Shown here: piece by piece, positions 22,202 through 34,671 of the stretch
Numbering within the stretch: position 1 is the first letter of the stretch
Layout: each line of letters opens with the position of its first letter
NCBI GenBank assembly: GCA_026936325.1
Contig: JAPTHN010000019.1
Coordinates: 8,892,253-8,956,252, forward strand
From: Platynereis dumerilii
Lineage: Eukaryota; Annelida; Polychaeta; Phyllodocida; Nereididae
DNA length: 64,000 bases
Direction of reading: 5' to 3'
Program-made: the position numbers and the translations under genes
Notes under the pieces: generated by a model
Database searches by the model: none
What the model was told of the DNA's origin: nothing
Seen by the model: the letters and a program-made list of their open reading frames with translations, nothing else

Positions 22202-23814
22202 CAGTTCTGCCCAAAAGTTTACATACCCTAACACAAAATGACCAATTTATCCATTGCCAGGGCAATTTTAACAACAATAGGCAAATGATACATGAAATAC
22301 ATAGCAGTGCATGCGGCTGAACACTTCTGAACCATTGAAAATTCAATAGCAATGAGATTCTGTGATGGTATCGGTCAATTGCACTATATGACATTTTCAA
22401 AAGTTTACATACCCTTTTGTCATATCATATATTTTCCCCCTTGGGATTGTGAACAGATAGCAGAATTTTACTACATTTTTTCAAAAGTCCTCAGAGGACA
22501 TCTGCAGTGATTTTAATCCATTCTGCTTCACAAAATTTCTGTAACTCCAAGTTCATTGTTGGTCTCGGCCGGGGCATGGTCTGTCTCAGATCATACCAAA
22601 ATTTATCAATAGCATTCCAGTCTGGAGGTGTCAAACCACCCGAGGACTTTTTCCTAACTGTCCTGGAAATTTTTTTGTTCAGAATTAGTGGAAAGTTTTG
22701 GATTGTTGTCCTGATGCAGTGACTTGTTTCACTCTATTTCTAACTTTCAAACTGAATCATGTCGGTTCTCTTCCACAATTTTGTGGAAATCAGTGTCACT
22801 ACTACTTTCAATATACTTGACCAATATTCCAGTGCTGTTTGCACTGAAATAGCCACTATGTATCAAAAATGCACCACCTCGGCTCACTTTGTGAATGGTA
22901 CTATTTTGCTTGCATACCTGGTAGACATGCCTCCGCCAGGGCGGGGGTGATTACGGGACAAACTTGGCTGCAATACATAAAAAAACCGTTTGGTAAGTCT
23001 CAATCCATCTGCCAAAATGTTTTTGAATAGACGAGACTTAGCTGAGGTGCTATATCATCAAAATCCTTTGCACTTTGTTTGAAAGGAGTTTATTCAGATT
23101 TACGATAAAAAGAAGACCATTGCTAGATTGAACCAGGGTGATACACCTTCAATGCTTTGCAGCTGTTTCAGTTCGAATATCACCAGAGACATTGTCAAGA
23201 CTAAAGAAATGTTTAATATCGCTGATTTCGATAAAATTTTGGAGGAGAACCATCATGGTGCATTGTGAAAGTCAGGAATGGGATGAAACCAGTCGCTGCA
23301 TCAGGACAACAATCCAAAACCTTCCACTAATCTTGGCCAAAAATATTTTCAGGACAGTTGGGAAAAGGTCCTCGGGTGGTTTGACACCCTCCAGACTGGA
23401 ATGTTATTGATAAATTATGGTATGATCTGAGACAGACCGTGCCCCGGCCGAGACCAACAATGAACTTGGAGTTACAGAAATTCTGTGAAGCAGAATGGAT
23501 TAAAATCACTGCAGATGTCCTCTGAGGACTTTTGAAAAAATGTAGTAAAATTCTGCTATCTGTTCACAATCCCTAGGGGGAAAATATATGATATGACAAA
23601 AGGGTATGTAAACTTTTGAAAATGTCATAAAGTGCAATTGACCGATAATATCGTAGAATCTCATTGCTATTGAGTTTTCAATGGTTCACAAGTGTCCAGC
23701 CGCATGCAGTGCATTGTATTTCATGTATCATTTGCCTATTGTTGTAAAAATTGCCCTGGAAATAGAGAAATTGGTCATTTTGCATTGGGGTATGTAAACT
23801 TCTGGGCAGAACTG
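22202..23814. mobile_element. Tc1/mariner element with duplicated inverted 3' half
   Basis: Ends CAGTTCTGCCCAAAAGTTTA and GGGCAGAACTG, with TA on both sides; 1613 bp, a usual Tc1 length. The right half carries a decayed plus-strand transposase 3' region: QDNNPK (the family's DxNPKH area) near 23308, a decayed counterpart of the PSQSPDLNPIENLW block, and EAEWIKI near the end. The left roughly 500 bp is an inverted copy of that same 3' region, not a transposase 5' region. The element is therefore a palindromic rearrangement, and several frame breaks make it non-coding. A GC-rich spot (CGCCAGGGCGGGGGTG) lies at 22934-22949. Confidence 0.85.
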
Positions 23815-24477
23815 TAAGTGTCTGGAAGGTAGTCAATTTTATCACCATCTGGTAGCTTTGATTACCTGAGTGGTACAGCTTACTAATCCAATATTTGTCA
23901 CATTGACAACCTTTTAGCAATTTTGACTCAAGGAGTTGTTGGCTTAGGCACCAGGAATTACCACTCTAGAGCTGTCATCTTGACCACCCTGTGTTTAGAG
24001 TGATGACAAACGATGTGTTATGTTGTTTAGGGGGCTTGAAGTTTTCCTCGGCGGGTAATTTTTTATTTTATGGTAACGGCAGCAGTAAATATTTATTTAG
24101 AGCGTGCTAAGTCGTGGAATATTCATTTCTAAATCATGTATCACCTTGTGAAGAAAAGTTGACATGCTTCATGTTGGGTTTTTTCTATCTTGTTCCAATG
24201 AGCTTATTGAAAACTTTAAAGAATATTGAGCTGTTTGTGGCAAATCTGCAGCCTTGACATAAATGACAAGGTCTTTCACAAGAAACTGATACATTGAATA
24301 TCATCTTGCTGATCTTGTATTCATGAAGTTACAGAATATGCTGGAGTGAAGAAAGACTTTTCATGCTACGGAAGGTCACAGCCTCATTTTAGAAAGAAAA
24401 ATTATGAAAAGAACACTTTATTTCCATTTAATATAGGCCTAGAGTAGGATGGATGTTTGTATCTTTTTACAGTCTGC

Positions 24478-24975
24478 CACTTTGATATATATATATAAAA
24501 AGAGTGGACTGTTGCACTGTGAAAATGGTACTTGGTGTGTCATCATGCAGATGATTTGTCCTGATCATACCCAATACTTTCAATGTTAATTTGATTTAAG
24601 TAGACCAATCCCGCTTGTTGGTGACTGCCAAATGAAAGAATTATTCATCTCTAAAATCAGTTATGATTCAAATGGCCTTTGTGACTCATGAAAGCTGATG
24701 AAGTGTCATCTTCTCTGCTTTCAACATGGGAAACATAGAGGCTGTTTGATTAGCCATGATCAAGAGTAAGCCATTTGACTTCTCATAACAAATTTTAGAG
24801 TGAAAATCAGACGCGTAATCCTTTCGTTTGGCTGTCACCAACAAGCGGGATAAGTCTCCTTCAACCAAATTAACATTGGAAGTATTGGGTTTGATCATGA
24901 CAAATCATCAGCATGATGACACACAAAGTGTCATTTTCACAGTACCACAGTCCACTTCAATTCTATATCAAAGTG
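24478..24975. mobile_element. ~500-bp palindromic MITE (foldback family A)
   Basis: The left half is an inverted copy of the right. Paired landmarks: CACTTTGATATATA / TATATCAAAGTG, AGAGTGGACTGTTGCACTGT / ACAGTACCACAGTCCACTT, and GATGATTTGTCCTGATCATA / GATCATGACAAATCATC; the centre is near 24690. A closer-knit copy is at 37261-37614 and a partial one at 26445-26730. Non-coding. Confidence 0.85.
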
Positions 24976-25072
24976 TTTCACTGTAATGAATAATAAAGTA
25001 AGAGCTTTGTCATCAGAATGTGAACTTTTTGAGCTGAGGTCTCAACAAACAGGCAGAGGAGTGCCGGATATA

Positions 25073-25473
25073 CACCGTTGCTCATAAATATGGAATACTT
25101 CAACATTCTCCATTAAAATTGACAACTATAGCAACTTCTGCTGGAGCACATGATGGTCTAATTCAATGGTAAATACTTCCAATGACCGCTAAAGGGAAGA
25201 ACATGCAGTACGTTTAAAATGCATGCTGCAGCGTTAACCCCAGGAAAAGTTATAGCAGCACGAAATATGGAAATTCAGGGGTTTTTTTAGGCTGAGGTGC
25301 ATTAAACCAAAAATTAAAAATTCTTGCAAAAAATGTAGTTCGGGCTTTCAAAGAGTGATTAGAGAAGATGTCTTGACCTTTACAATGGACCTTGCTTACA
25401 TTTACACTCTGAAATTTACATCTATTTGACACTTTTTTCCAAAAAAAGTATTCCATATTTATAAGCAGGAGCG
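25073..25473. mobile_element. ~400-bp MITE, mariner-like
   Basis: Ends CACCGTTGCTCATAAATATG and its imperfect inverse CATATTTATAAGCAGGAGCG, with TA on both sides (TATA left, TATA right). Further in, GGAATACTT pairs with AGTATTCC. TA target and size fit a Tc1/mariner MITE. Confidence 0.7.
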
Positions 25474-25483
25474 TATATCATTA

Positions 25484-26179
25484 ATCATTGCACTGCATGA
25501 CTACAAACTATGTTATCGCTTAATTAATGGTCATGTGCCTGAATATTTTAAAGAGGTTGTCAATCCTGGAATGAATTTGACTCAACATGATTATAATACT
25601 AGAAATGCTTCGGTTTTGCAGCTGCCTGCTGTGGGACATGAGTTTGCAAGAAATGGTATGAAATACAAATTTATTAAAATATTCAATACCATGCAAGATA
25701 ATTTCAGAAACAAAATCTTTACACATAGCTTTCATGGATATAAAAATTACATTAAGATTAAATTACTAGATAGTTATGATCCCGTTTGTTCGATTGATCA
25801 CTGTTATATTTGTAATAGAAATTGATTTCACTATGAGATACTGCTCTGTTCACAGCTCCATCCCCTCGTAACTGAATTCCATCGTCCCACCATTACTTTT
25901 ATTTTTTATTCGACTTTAAAATCTGTGTTTCTTTCTTATTTATAGTTGTTTATATTTCTTTTATTGAATTTTGTAAAGTACATCGCCACCCACTGTGCCT
26001 TTAAACAATTTCTAAACATTGGGGCTCCTTATCAGCGGCAAATTATTGCCTTCGAGGAGTCCCATTGCTCTTTTTTTTTTAATAGAAAATTTATGATTAA
26101 TTTATATATGTGTTTATTGTATTTGCTTTCATTTAAAAGAGCAAAAATAAAATGAGTCTGAGTCTGAGTCTGAGTCTGA
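25484..26179 (+). mobile_element. 5'-truncated CR1-like LINE, 3' end
   Basis: Reads in frame from IIALHDYKLCYRLING through HDYNTRNASVLQLP and KIFTHSFHGYKNY to CYICNRN and a stop near 25825. This is the C-terminal tail that follows the reverse transcriptase in the element at 29383-32460 (NHNTRGRSNLRIP, THSFEGFSKY, CYICHR). A ~330-bp 3' UTR follows and ends in AAAATAAAATGAGTCTGAGT with about four GAGTCT repeats. Endonuclease and RT core are absent, the usual 5' truncation of retroposition. Confidence 0.88.
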
Positions 26180-27380
26180 AGCCTACAGCAAGATGTCTAG
26201 ATGAAACATCAGTGACTGAAACCATTGCTTTCAGAGAAAATTGTTGGAACTAACAAACTGTGTATACAAACACACACACACAAATATAATATAGGATAGA
26301 CAGCTGTCAAATAAAACAAATATGAGGTGGTGTGTGTGTTCACTTTTTGCAGTCTTCATTTGCGTGATGTCCACTGAGTCTCACAATTCCATAGGTTAGG
26401 ATTGGAAGTCACACAAATCAGGTGTTCTGGGTGTATTAAAGCCTGTAAACTTGATATGCAAAACTTTGTGAATCATCATACTGATGATTAAATGTTGTCA
26501 TAAGTTCAATGTTAATTTGCTTTAATTACACTAATCCTGCTTAATTTGTTGGTGACAGTCAAGCGAAAGGATTATGTGTTTATGACAAATCAAGTGGCCT
26601 TCTCTTCATCATGACTAATCAAACAGCCCTCCATGTTTCCCATGTAGAAAGAAGAGGAGAAGCCACTTCATGGGCTATTATGACTCACACAGTGCCAAGG
26701 TCTGTGTGAAACAACAGTACAATACCCCTTATTGCATTTCTAGTTTACAGGCTGTAAGTCAATGACCATGTGATGTCATACTCCCACCATACAAAAAGAA
26801 GTCACTTCCTACGTATTTTCTGGAAGGACAGTATTGTGATCCTGTTGACTTCAACATTATTTGACCTTTGCCTCTAAAGTCACCCTCTGGCCAGTGAATT
26901 GTTTTCATCATACTTGGTTATGGCTTATTGTTTGAAAAATATAAGGCACAGAAAATAAAAGCCATCCAGGAAGTAAGATGCTGTGAAGTTATCACAGCCA
27001 GCAGCACAGCTTTAATATCAAGAGCTTTTTTTAAAAGTTTTTTTAAAGTCCTTTATTTAGGTTCTATATTTGAAAAGAAATTATTAAGTCACTGAGATTA
27101 CCAGCCTCCAGCAAGGATTCATTGGAAACTGCTAGATCTTTGGGGGGGGGGGGGGAGTTAATAAAAACATTATGTTAGTTATTCATGTTCAATTTCAAGC
27201 TCAAGTTAAAGTGTATTTACCATCAGTATGATTTAAATTGACATCGTCACTCTGGGAAATAACCATCACATGAGGACTATTGCAATTCCGGTTGAGTCCT
27301 GGTCCTGACAGGATGATTGAGTGTGTGAGGTTGATTGGTGGGGTATCAGAAGAAAGTCTGATCTCTGTGTAGCGCATAGG
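26180..27380. other. Repeat scraps, no gene
   Basis: Holds an ACAC run near 26270, a diverged copy of the palindromic MITE family A (26445-26730), a lone right end of the 19082-type MITE near 26790-26830, and a 14-base G run at 27142-27155. No coding region supported. Confidence 0.5.
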
Positions 27381-27389
27381 CGTATCGGA

Positions 27390-27424
27390 GGGGGGGGGGC
27401 AGGGGGGGCGATCGCCCCCCCCCC
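27390..27424. repeat. Poly-G / poly-C palindrome
   Basis: A G run, then GGGGGGGCGATCGCCCCCCC, a perfect palindrome about GCGATCGC, then AAAAAA. The following GGCAAAAAGGCTAAAAAATT resembles the sequence after the G run at 2211. Probably the end of an unnamed repeat family. Confidence 0.7.
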
Positions 27425-28867
27425 AAAAAAGTTTGGGAAACAGTATGATTCGGGCAAAAAGGCTAAAAAATTTGGACAGATGATTAAATAATCACTATTG
27501 AAAATTAATGATTTCCATGCAATTTCATTTGAAATGGTAGTAAATCTAGATCTTGAAATTATTTTGCGAAATGTCTTCTCTGGAACCATTGGGTTCTTTT
27601 CTTTGTTATGTAATGGAGAAGCTTGTCAAAATGTTAATTTACAAGGACAGTTAAGACTGTTATACATCTCCATGCCAACTTAGTTGAGTTAGACAGTGAT
27701 AATGGCTTTTTTTTTTTGGCTGTCGAAGATGATTTTTAGCACTTCCAAAGTCTTGGTTGGGTCAGGACCCATGACAGGGTCATGGGAGTGTGACGACAGA
27801 ACCAGGGTGAGTGTCTTTTGGGCTGAGGACATCCACAGTCCTGGACAGATGGTTATTTCCCGGACTGATCTTCATCAACAGATCAATAAAAGATGACAGG
27901 CAGATACTTAAAACAAATTATATGTGGCATAACACAATGATTTCGTGTATTTAAGTAGTAAGAAAAGCATTCACATTGGAATCTTGATTCAAACATATTA
28001 TCAAATGCCACAAGTATTGTCCCATATGACCCCATAGGCCTAAAATTTCTTCTCATCAGACGAGTGTTTTTCCTTTCAAGATGATTGACGATGTTTGGCA
28101 TTAACCCAATAATGTTAAACATTACCTGTTTCACAAACTGACAGTTGGAACTGTACGACTATTTAATATCAAATTTTATGCTCCTCCCCAGTATGAGGAA
28201 CAAGATTTATATTTTTAAAAGTCATAAACTACATATATTTTATTCAATCAAATCTGTCGAAATTAAAAAGTCACACTTTGTCCCAGATTCATCTGTCACT
28301 GCTTAATTGAAATAACATAGTTTTAATTGGCAAAGTAATTTGGATCATCAGTAATTTAGCCGCATTTTGGTTTAATAACACTTCCGTATTGGGTTGCGCA
28401 TAATAGATAATTGCAAATGATTAGTGCCTTTCCTCAGCAATCACTCAGGAATTCGTGACATTCACAAAAGTGTATCTTTTTCCACCAAAATAATTACTTG
28501 AAATAATAGTTGCTGTTTGTTTAATTATGGACCCTGTTCTAGTAACTGTTGTGACATGTAATAAAGTTGGCAAATAATTATCAGCAAGATACGTGACTAT
28601 ATTGTTTTTGATCAACAACAAAAATTTATTAATGATACCCGGTGTGTCCTTTTGAATTGATTTATTTTGTATTGTTTTTGTTTATCAACTTAATTAAGAA
28701 AGATCATGATGGTTTTTGAAAGGAAATATAATTACAAACTGGACACTCACCAAAAATGTAAAATTTTGAACATGATAGTTTAATATTCTATTATAGATCT
28801 ACAGTAAAGATAGATTTGAAAAGGTATAATCAGAGATACATGTTTATTGTGATGCTTATCCAAACAT
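27425..28867. other. No gene recognised
   Basis: AT-rich DNA. The short open frames at 27498, 27696 and 27883 carry no recognisable motif. Confidence 0.4.
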
Positions 28868-31800
28868 ACTCAAGACTCAAGACTCAAGAATTTTATTTCT
28901 CCACAAAATTTACAATTATACAGTTTTGATTTTTGAACTTATTATCACTGATTTGTAAAAGAAGCAACTCTAGTTTAATACAACATGTACAATTAAAATA
29001 AGTTCTGTGGACAGGATGACCTATCTAAGACAAGATTCTTGTCGCTAGCGACAAGCCAACCTGGGGAGTATGGGAAAATCCAGTCATGATATTTGTAAAA
29101 AAAGTATACTAGATTATTATCATTGACATTCCATCAGGAATTTTAAAATATTTGACAATCGCCAGACATGATATATAAAAATGATAGATTATTCAAGTGT
29201 TTTGCTTATGACATTCCGTTCAACAGAATGAAAACAATTAAATAATAATTCATGGAGCACAGTAAATCAATCCAGTAGATCAGACATTGCATTAAAATAC
29301 AGGAGCTTATTTGAACATACACACAGAATATTAGTTATCAAATTCGCAACCAATCAGGTTTTCTTTACCTTAGTCAGCCAGACTATCTATGGCAAATATA
29401 GCAATGAACCCTATTACAGGTATTGTTGTATGTATTAAGCAAGAATTGCTTTGCATATTTGCTGAAACCCTCAAAACTATGTGTTGTAATTTTATTTTTG
29501 ATATCAGTGGGGAGATTGTTATATTGATTTGGAAGACGGTATCTAATACTGTTTTTCACAAAAGCATGTTCGCTTTGAGGAATTCTTAAATTAGATCTTC
29601 CTCTAGTGTTATGATTGTGAACTTGTGAATTTGTTGCAAACATGTCTGTAAGAAAGTGCTTGGGCAAGGTTCTGTTTTGATGTTTGTATATAAAGCGCAT
29701 CTCCTGGAGTTTAAGCATATCACTGATTTTTAGAGTATTTAAGACTTTCATAATTGGTTCAGCATGTGCATTGTATTTGGCATTTACAATTATACGAACC
29801 GACCTTTTTTGCAATTTGTACAGTTGTTCACATTTTGTTCCCCATACAAGTAATGCATAATTTAAGAAAGGCAAAATAAGAGAATTATAAATAGTTTTAA
29901 GAATATTACATGGGAGAATGTTCTTCATTCTATTCATCACGCCATTTGTTTTTGCAATTTTTTGGGAAATCATGTTTAAATGAGGTTTCCATGTGAGATG
30001 GGAATCCAGGATAATACCAAGGTATTTAAATTCATTTACAACTTCAATTTTTTTGTCATTTATGAAAATATTTATAGGATTTAATTTTCTTTGTTTAGTG
30101 TGGAACCTCATCATTTTTGTCTTTGCTTCATTTATAGATAATTTGTTAAGTTTAAACCAGTTATTAATGACATTTAATTCATCATTAATGGTATTGGTTT
30201 GATTTAGGCGGCTCTTTAATACAGTGTAAAGTGCTGTATCATCAGCGTAGATTATGGGTTGAAAGATGTTGCAAGCTTGTTTCAGATCATTTAGATATAT
30301 TATAAATAATAAGGGACCCAAAATGGATCCTTGTGGCACTCCTGTTTGAATAGTTCGGTAATCAGATTGGACATCAAATATTTCAAGGGTCTGTTTTCTA
30401 TTTGAGAGATAGCTTCGTAAGAGCAACAGAGAGTTCCCTGCAAATCCATAGCTTTGTAGTTTATATAAGAGTATTTCATGATCAAGAGTGTCAAAGGCCT
30501 TTGAGAGATCAATAAATACCGTCACTGGGATTTCTTTTTTATCCATGGAGAGTATTATCCTGTCTATTAATTCCAAGGCAGCAAGCTCTGTAGAGTGACC
30601 ACTTCTAAAGCCATACTGGTTATCATAAAATAGTTGATTGCTTTTAAAGTAGTCATAAATTTGATCATGCATGATTCTTTCAAAGACCTTTGACAAGCTC
30701 GGTAAAATTGAGATAGGTCGATAGTTGTCGAATATAAATTTTTCTCCTTTTTTATGGATTGGGAGCACTTTCGCAATTTTCAATTTGTCTGGAAAGATTC
30801 CTGATTCAAGACATTGATTAATTATTAGGGTAAGGGGTTTAAGAATATAAAGTTTAATTTCTTTAAGCAGCTTATTTGAGATTCCATCAATGCCACAGCT
30901 AAATTTAGGTTTCAAGGTGTTTATAATTTTAAGAACACATTCCTCATTCACGTTTTGGAAGTGGAACATGTTATTGTTATCATTTTCAAGGAAATTTTTA
31001 AAATCTAATCCCTGCGGTTGAGCAATTTTATCTGCTAAAGACGGACCAGTTTTGATGAAAAAATTGTTAAATTTGTTTGCAATTATGTTTCGATCACTGC
31101 AAGGAAGGTCATCAATAATGAAGTGGTCAGGATGAGAGTTATCTTTTGAAGGTTGAGTGATATCTGTAATTACATCCCATGTTTTTTTAATATCATTTCT
31201 ATGTTTTTCAAAACATTCATGGAAATACAGTTTTTTCGCCCCTCGAATACTTTTCTTGAGTATCGAGTTGTATGTGCGCAGATTTATTTTTAGAGTTTCA
31301 TGGATGGGGTCTATGTTTGGAGTAGCACGTAAACGTTTGTACAGTTTGTCTCTGAATTTAATAGAATTAATTATAGCTCTTGTTATCCAAGGAGTGCTTT
31401 TATGTTTATATTTGTTGAATTTAACTTTCTTTGTTGGAAGATGTTTTGAAAGCGCAGATTTTAGGATATCTTCTAAGATATCATAATTTGTGTTGAGATA
31501 TTCAGACTCGTTAATGAATTTATTCATGGTGCAGTTTAATCTTATTTCATTTCTAAAATTAGTTAGAGCAGAGGGATTATTTGTTTGTATTGTAACATAG
31601 TTATTATGCATTTGCTTTGTAGTCTTCAGGAAATCAAGACTAACAAAGTAAGGCAGATGATCTGAAATATTTTGTAAGAGTATGCCTGCAGGTGCATAAG
31701 AGTAATTGTTAGTCTTTACAAAACAGTTATCAATTAAAGTTTTAGAATGATCTGTTATTCTAGTAGGTTTTGTTATCTTGGGTATTAAACCATGACTTAA

Positions 31801-32460
31801 GACAGTTTCAAAAAAAGAACTTACATGCTCATTTTCTCTTAGTTTCAATAAATCGAGATTAAAATCTCCCGTTAATATCACATGATTAGTGTTTTGATGC
31901 CGAGAGAGAATATTATCCATCTCTTTGATGAAAGTTTGATAATTTTCTACGCTGTTACAAGGAGGTCTATATATATTACCCACAACAAATTTACTACCAT
32001 TTCCAATGCCATTCTTATCAAGTGTTACTTCAATAAACATACAATCAAATATATTTGTTTCTGATACCGTGGGGATAACACTAAACTTCAAACCATCTCT
32101 AATGTAAAAAGCAACACCACCATGCTGACTTGACAATTTTGGCACATGTATAAAATTATATCCATTAAGTTTCAGTATGTTTACATTGTGATTTTCAGAC
32201 AACCAAGTTTCTTGCAAAGATATAATGGAGAATTTACAGTTCGAGGTGGAGAGAAATTCTAAATACACTTGTAGTTCATCAAATTTTGCTGAGAGTGACT
32301 GACAGTTCAAACTGAGTATTTTTACTGACTCCTGTTTATCAACAAAGGTCTCGATAACATCATCATTACTAAAATAATGAGACTCGGTAATTAAGTCAGG
32401 AGCTCCAAAGTCTGCATCATTTTCTTCATTGTGATAGATCACATCTATTAATGATACCAT
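28868..32460 (-). mobile_element. CR1-like (Jockey superfamily) LINE, near-complete
   Basis: The single large ORF (32460 to 29383) is followed on the minus strand by a ~515-bp 3' UTR ending at about 28868 in three CTTGAGT repeats, the short-word tail typical of CR1/L2-type elements rather than poly-A. No ORF1 is visible upstream of 32460, so the copy may be 5' truncated or of a one-ORF lineage. Two other LINE tails in the window have different words (GAGTCT and TCTC), so at least three subfamilies are present. Confidence 0.9.
29383..32460 (-). CDS. LINE endonuclease-reverse transcriptase, 1025 aa
   Basis: An N-terminal AP-like endonuclease spans about residues 45-275: LSLNCQSL (Asn about 52), LQETWL (Glu about 84), NIYRPP (about 162-167), TGDFNLD (about 197-203) and SDHLP (about 266-270). 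The reverse transcriptase core follows: SCGIDGIS (about 521-528), NYRPISILP (about 579-587), NQYGFRSGHST (about 614-624), FIDLSKAFD (about 649-657), TGVPQGSILGPLLF (about 706-719) and the catalytic YADD (about 738-741). The C-terminal tail ends with CNRVHCYICHR, which has a Cys-rich look. Catalytic residues of both domains are present and no frame break is seen, so the protein looks complete. It nicks target DNA and reverse-transcribes its own RNA. The start Met is the first in frame; the true start could differ. Confidence 0.93.
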   Translation of the reverse strand: MVSLIDVIYHNEENDADFGAPDLITESHYFSNDDVIETFVDKQESVKILSLNCQSLSAKFDELQVYLEFLSTSNCKFSIISLQETWLSENHNVNILKLNGYNFIHVPKLSSQHGGVAFYIRDGLKFSVIPTVSETNIFDCMFIEVTLDKNGIGNGSKFVVGNIYRPPCNSVENYQTFIKEMDNILSRHQNTNHVILTGDFNLDLLKLRENEHVSSFFETVLSHGLIPKITKPTRITDHSKTLIDNCFVKTNNYSYAPAGILLQNISDHLPYFVSLDFLKTTKQMHNNYVTIQTNNPSALTNFRNEIRLNCTMNKFINESEYLNTNYDILEDILKSALSKHLPTKKVKFNKYKHKSTPWITRAIINSIKFRDKLYKRLRATPNIDPIHETLKINLRTYNSILKKSIRGAKKLYFHECFEKHRNDIKKTWDVITDITQPSKDNSHPDHFIIDDLPCSDRNIIANKFNNFFIKTGPSLADKIAQPQGLDFKNFLENDNNNMFHFQNVNEECVLKIINTLKPKFSCGIDGISNKLLKEIKLYILKPLTLIINQCLESGIFPDKLKIAKVLPIHKKGEKFIFDNYRPISILPSLSKVFERIMHDQIYDYFKSNQLFYDNQYGFRSGHSTELAALELIDRIILSMDKKEIPVTVFIDLSKAFDTLDHEILLYKLQSYGFAGNSLLLLRSYLSNRKQTLEIFDVQSDYRTIQTGVPQGSILGPLLFIIYLNDLKQACNIFQPIIYADDTALYTVLKSRLNQTNTINDELNVINNWFKLNKLSINEAKTKMMRFHTKQRKLNPINIFINDKKIEVVNEFKYLGIILDSHLTWKPHLNMISQKIAKTNGVMNRMKNILPCNILKTIYNSLILPFLNYALLVWGTKCEQLYKLQKRSVRIIVNAKYNAHAEPIMKVLNTLKISDMLKLQEMRFIYKHQNRTLPKHFLTDMFATNSQVHNHNTRGRSNLRIPQSEHAFVKNSIRYRLPNQYNNLPTDIKNKITTHSFEGFSKYAKQFLLNTYNNTCNRVHCYICHR

Positions 32461-34645
32461 TTATGACAGCACATATAATCTGTATGGAATGAGCAATATG
32501 TCATTAATAGCTTGGGGTAAACATTTGTCATGAGTGGATCTCTCCAATTAGATTCAACAATTTTGCCACGAGTCTTCATTTCAAATGAAATAGGTACACT
32601 AAAAAGATATACAAACATTTAAAATAGTGATTTTATCTAACGAACTAAGAACGAACTAAAAAAGAACAATTTTTGTCTGATAGTTACTTGAGACTATCTC
32701 AAGACTACGAACGATAACGGTCTGGTTAGAAAAAGTCTAGGGCTAAGGTTAAGACATTGGAAAAAAAAAATAAAAAATAGAAATAAAATAATAAGCCATT
32801 CTGCTACAGTACAAAGTATATATCATCATGAAATTCAGACATGAAAATATAATTGTGCATTATACACGTACCAACAGATACTAATAACTAGTACTTGTGT
32901 GAACTGTGAAGGCACTTGTGTGAACTGTGAAGGCACTATTCACATGTTTGAATATTTGTGAATTTGCTCATCAAACATGCCCTGCTTCTTGGATTAATAC
33001 AGATGCTCAATATACAATGTAAGAATGTCCAGTTTTGTATATCCCTCAATGCATTTTTTAACCAGGGGCGGACTGGAGACATTTCGAGCTCGTGGCAAAT
33101 TAAGTTGAAGGGCTAATTGATTTCTATTTTCGACATTACTCCATTTAAGCGAAGACTCTTTCCTTATTATCGTTTTCATAGCTACATGTTTTTCATGTTT
33201 GCAATTTGCTTCATTCCAAAACTATGATGTCAGAGATTAGTTGAATAATTTTGTTTATTACAAGCACAGATTTCAGGAAACTGTCAAATTGCAGTGGAGT
33301 TTATTCACGTTTGACAACTTGGCAGTGTACAAGTTGAAGTTGTGTCATGCTTGAGCAATCCTTTTGTTTTTGACAAGTTTGACAAGAAATAGTCCGGCAG
33401 ACAGTCATGCTCGGCTGGTTCAAAAGTTGTCATCTCAGGAGAACATGTCGCTTATCAACCATGACTGATCTTCAAACTTATAGATTAAGACTTCACAGTT
33501 TCCTCTCCAATAATAAACCAAGAGATTAACAGAAATTTGATAAAAGAAGGAGACAACCATCTCCATCAGATGTCCATGGGGGCGGGGGGGAGGGTTGGAG
33601 TTTTTGTTTAAATTTTAATTAATTATTGTAATCCACTTGGCCCTTACATGGCTTGATGCTCACCATCATAAAGTTTAGTATTAAATGATTATGTAAATAG
33701 AATAATATTAAACCATTACCATCAAAACATGGGGAGGGGGGGGGGTCTTTCTTGCCTATTTTGGAAAAAAAATGAATTCTGATTATTCTTATGGTGGACT
33801 TACAATTAGATGAACATGAAGGCAAGGATGAATGGATGGATGATAGGGGCTTTACATCCTGTATTTATGCACTTGGTTGGCCTAGGCTAATTACATCCTA
33901 TGCATAGGACGGTAATGCAGTGATATCCATCCGATGTGAGTCACGAGCCTCCAGGCCTAACCAGTCCATTCCAAGGGTTTATTTTTTATGTATTTCTCAG
34001 TTATAATATCGTAGATTACGGCAATTGTGTCTTTTTTTAGTTAAATGCAATAATATTAGAGTTATAAACATCCCCTCTTCTGGCTAGCGCTGGGTAGATC
34101 AGACTGATTTGCGCCGCCATTTTCTTGTGTATTGGGGCTGTCACTGCACTGTGTGCTGTATGTCACAGAACTTAACAGGGTCTTGATATCTTTTATTGTA
34201 TTTGCTCCTTTCCAATCAATAATTGCTGTTCAATGCTGAATTGCTCTTCAAGACTTAACTATTTAGGCCTAAAGTGCAATTCATTTTCACACCTCCCTAT
34301 CATCTGCCAGCATAATTGTTCTCGTACCCAATATTTTCGATCACCTTCATACTTATTTTATTCCAATTTAAACTCCATGCATGAAATTATATTATTATTG
34401 GAAAACATTAAAGTATTGAAATATCTACAAAATAAACATCATTTAAAAAAAAAACTAGACTGTGAATATTTATGCATAGAATATTTAAAAAAAAAAGTAA
34501 CTGAATTTGGAGGCAAAATTAAAAGAAACAGTTTTTATTGAGCAAGTCATTTCTGATATTGTATAATTGAAAATATACCCACGTCCACCAGGTCATCGAA
34601 AAATAAAAATAAATTAAAGATATTTTTATTTTTCTCATCGACCAT
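32461..34645. other. No gene recognised
   Basis: Upstream flank of the LINE and intergenic DNA. Contains A-rich tracts (32760) and G runs near 33585 and 33735. A small direct repeat of CACTTGTGTGAACTGTGAAG lies at 32892-32935. No exon, RNA gene or transposon end could be assigned. Confidence 0.4.
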
Positions 34646-34671
34646 ACATATATATATATATATATATATAT
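34646..34671. repeat. (TA)n microsatellite
   Basis: Thirteen TA steps in a row. Confidence 0.95.
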
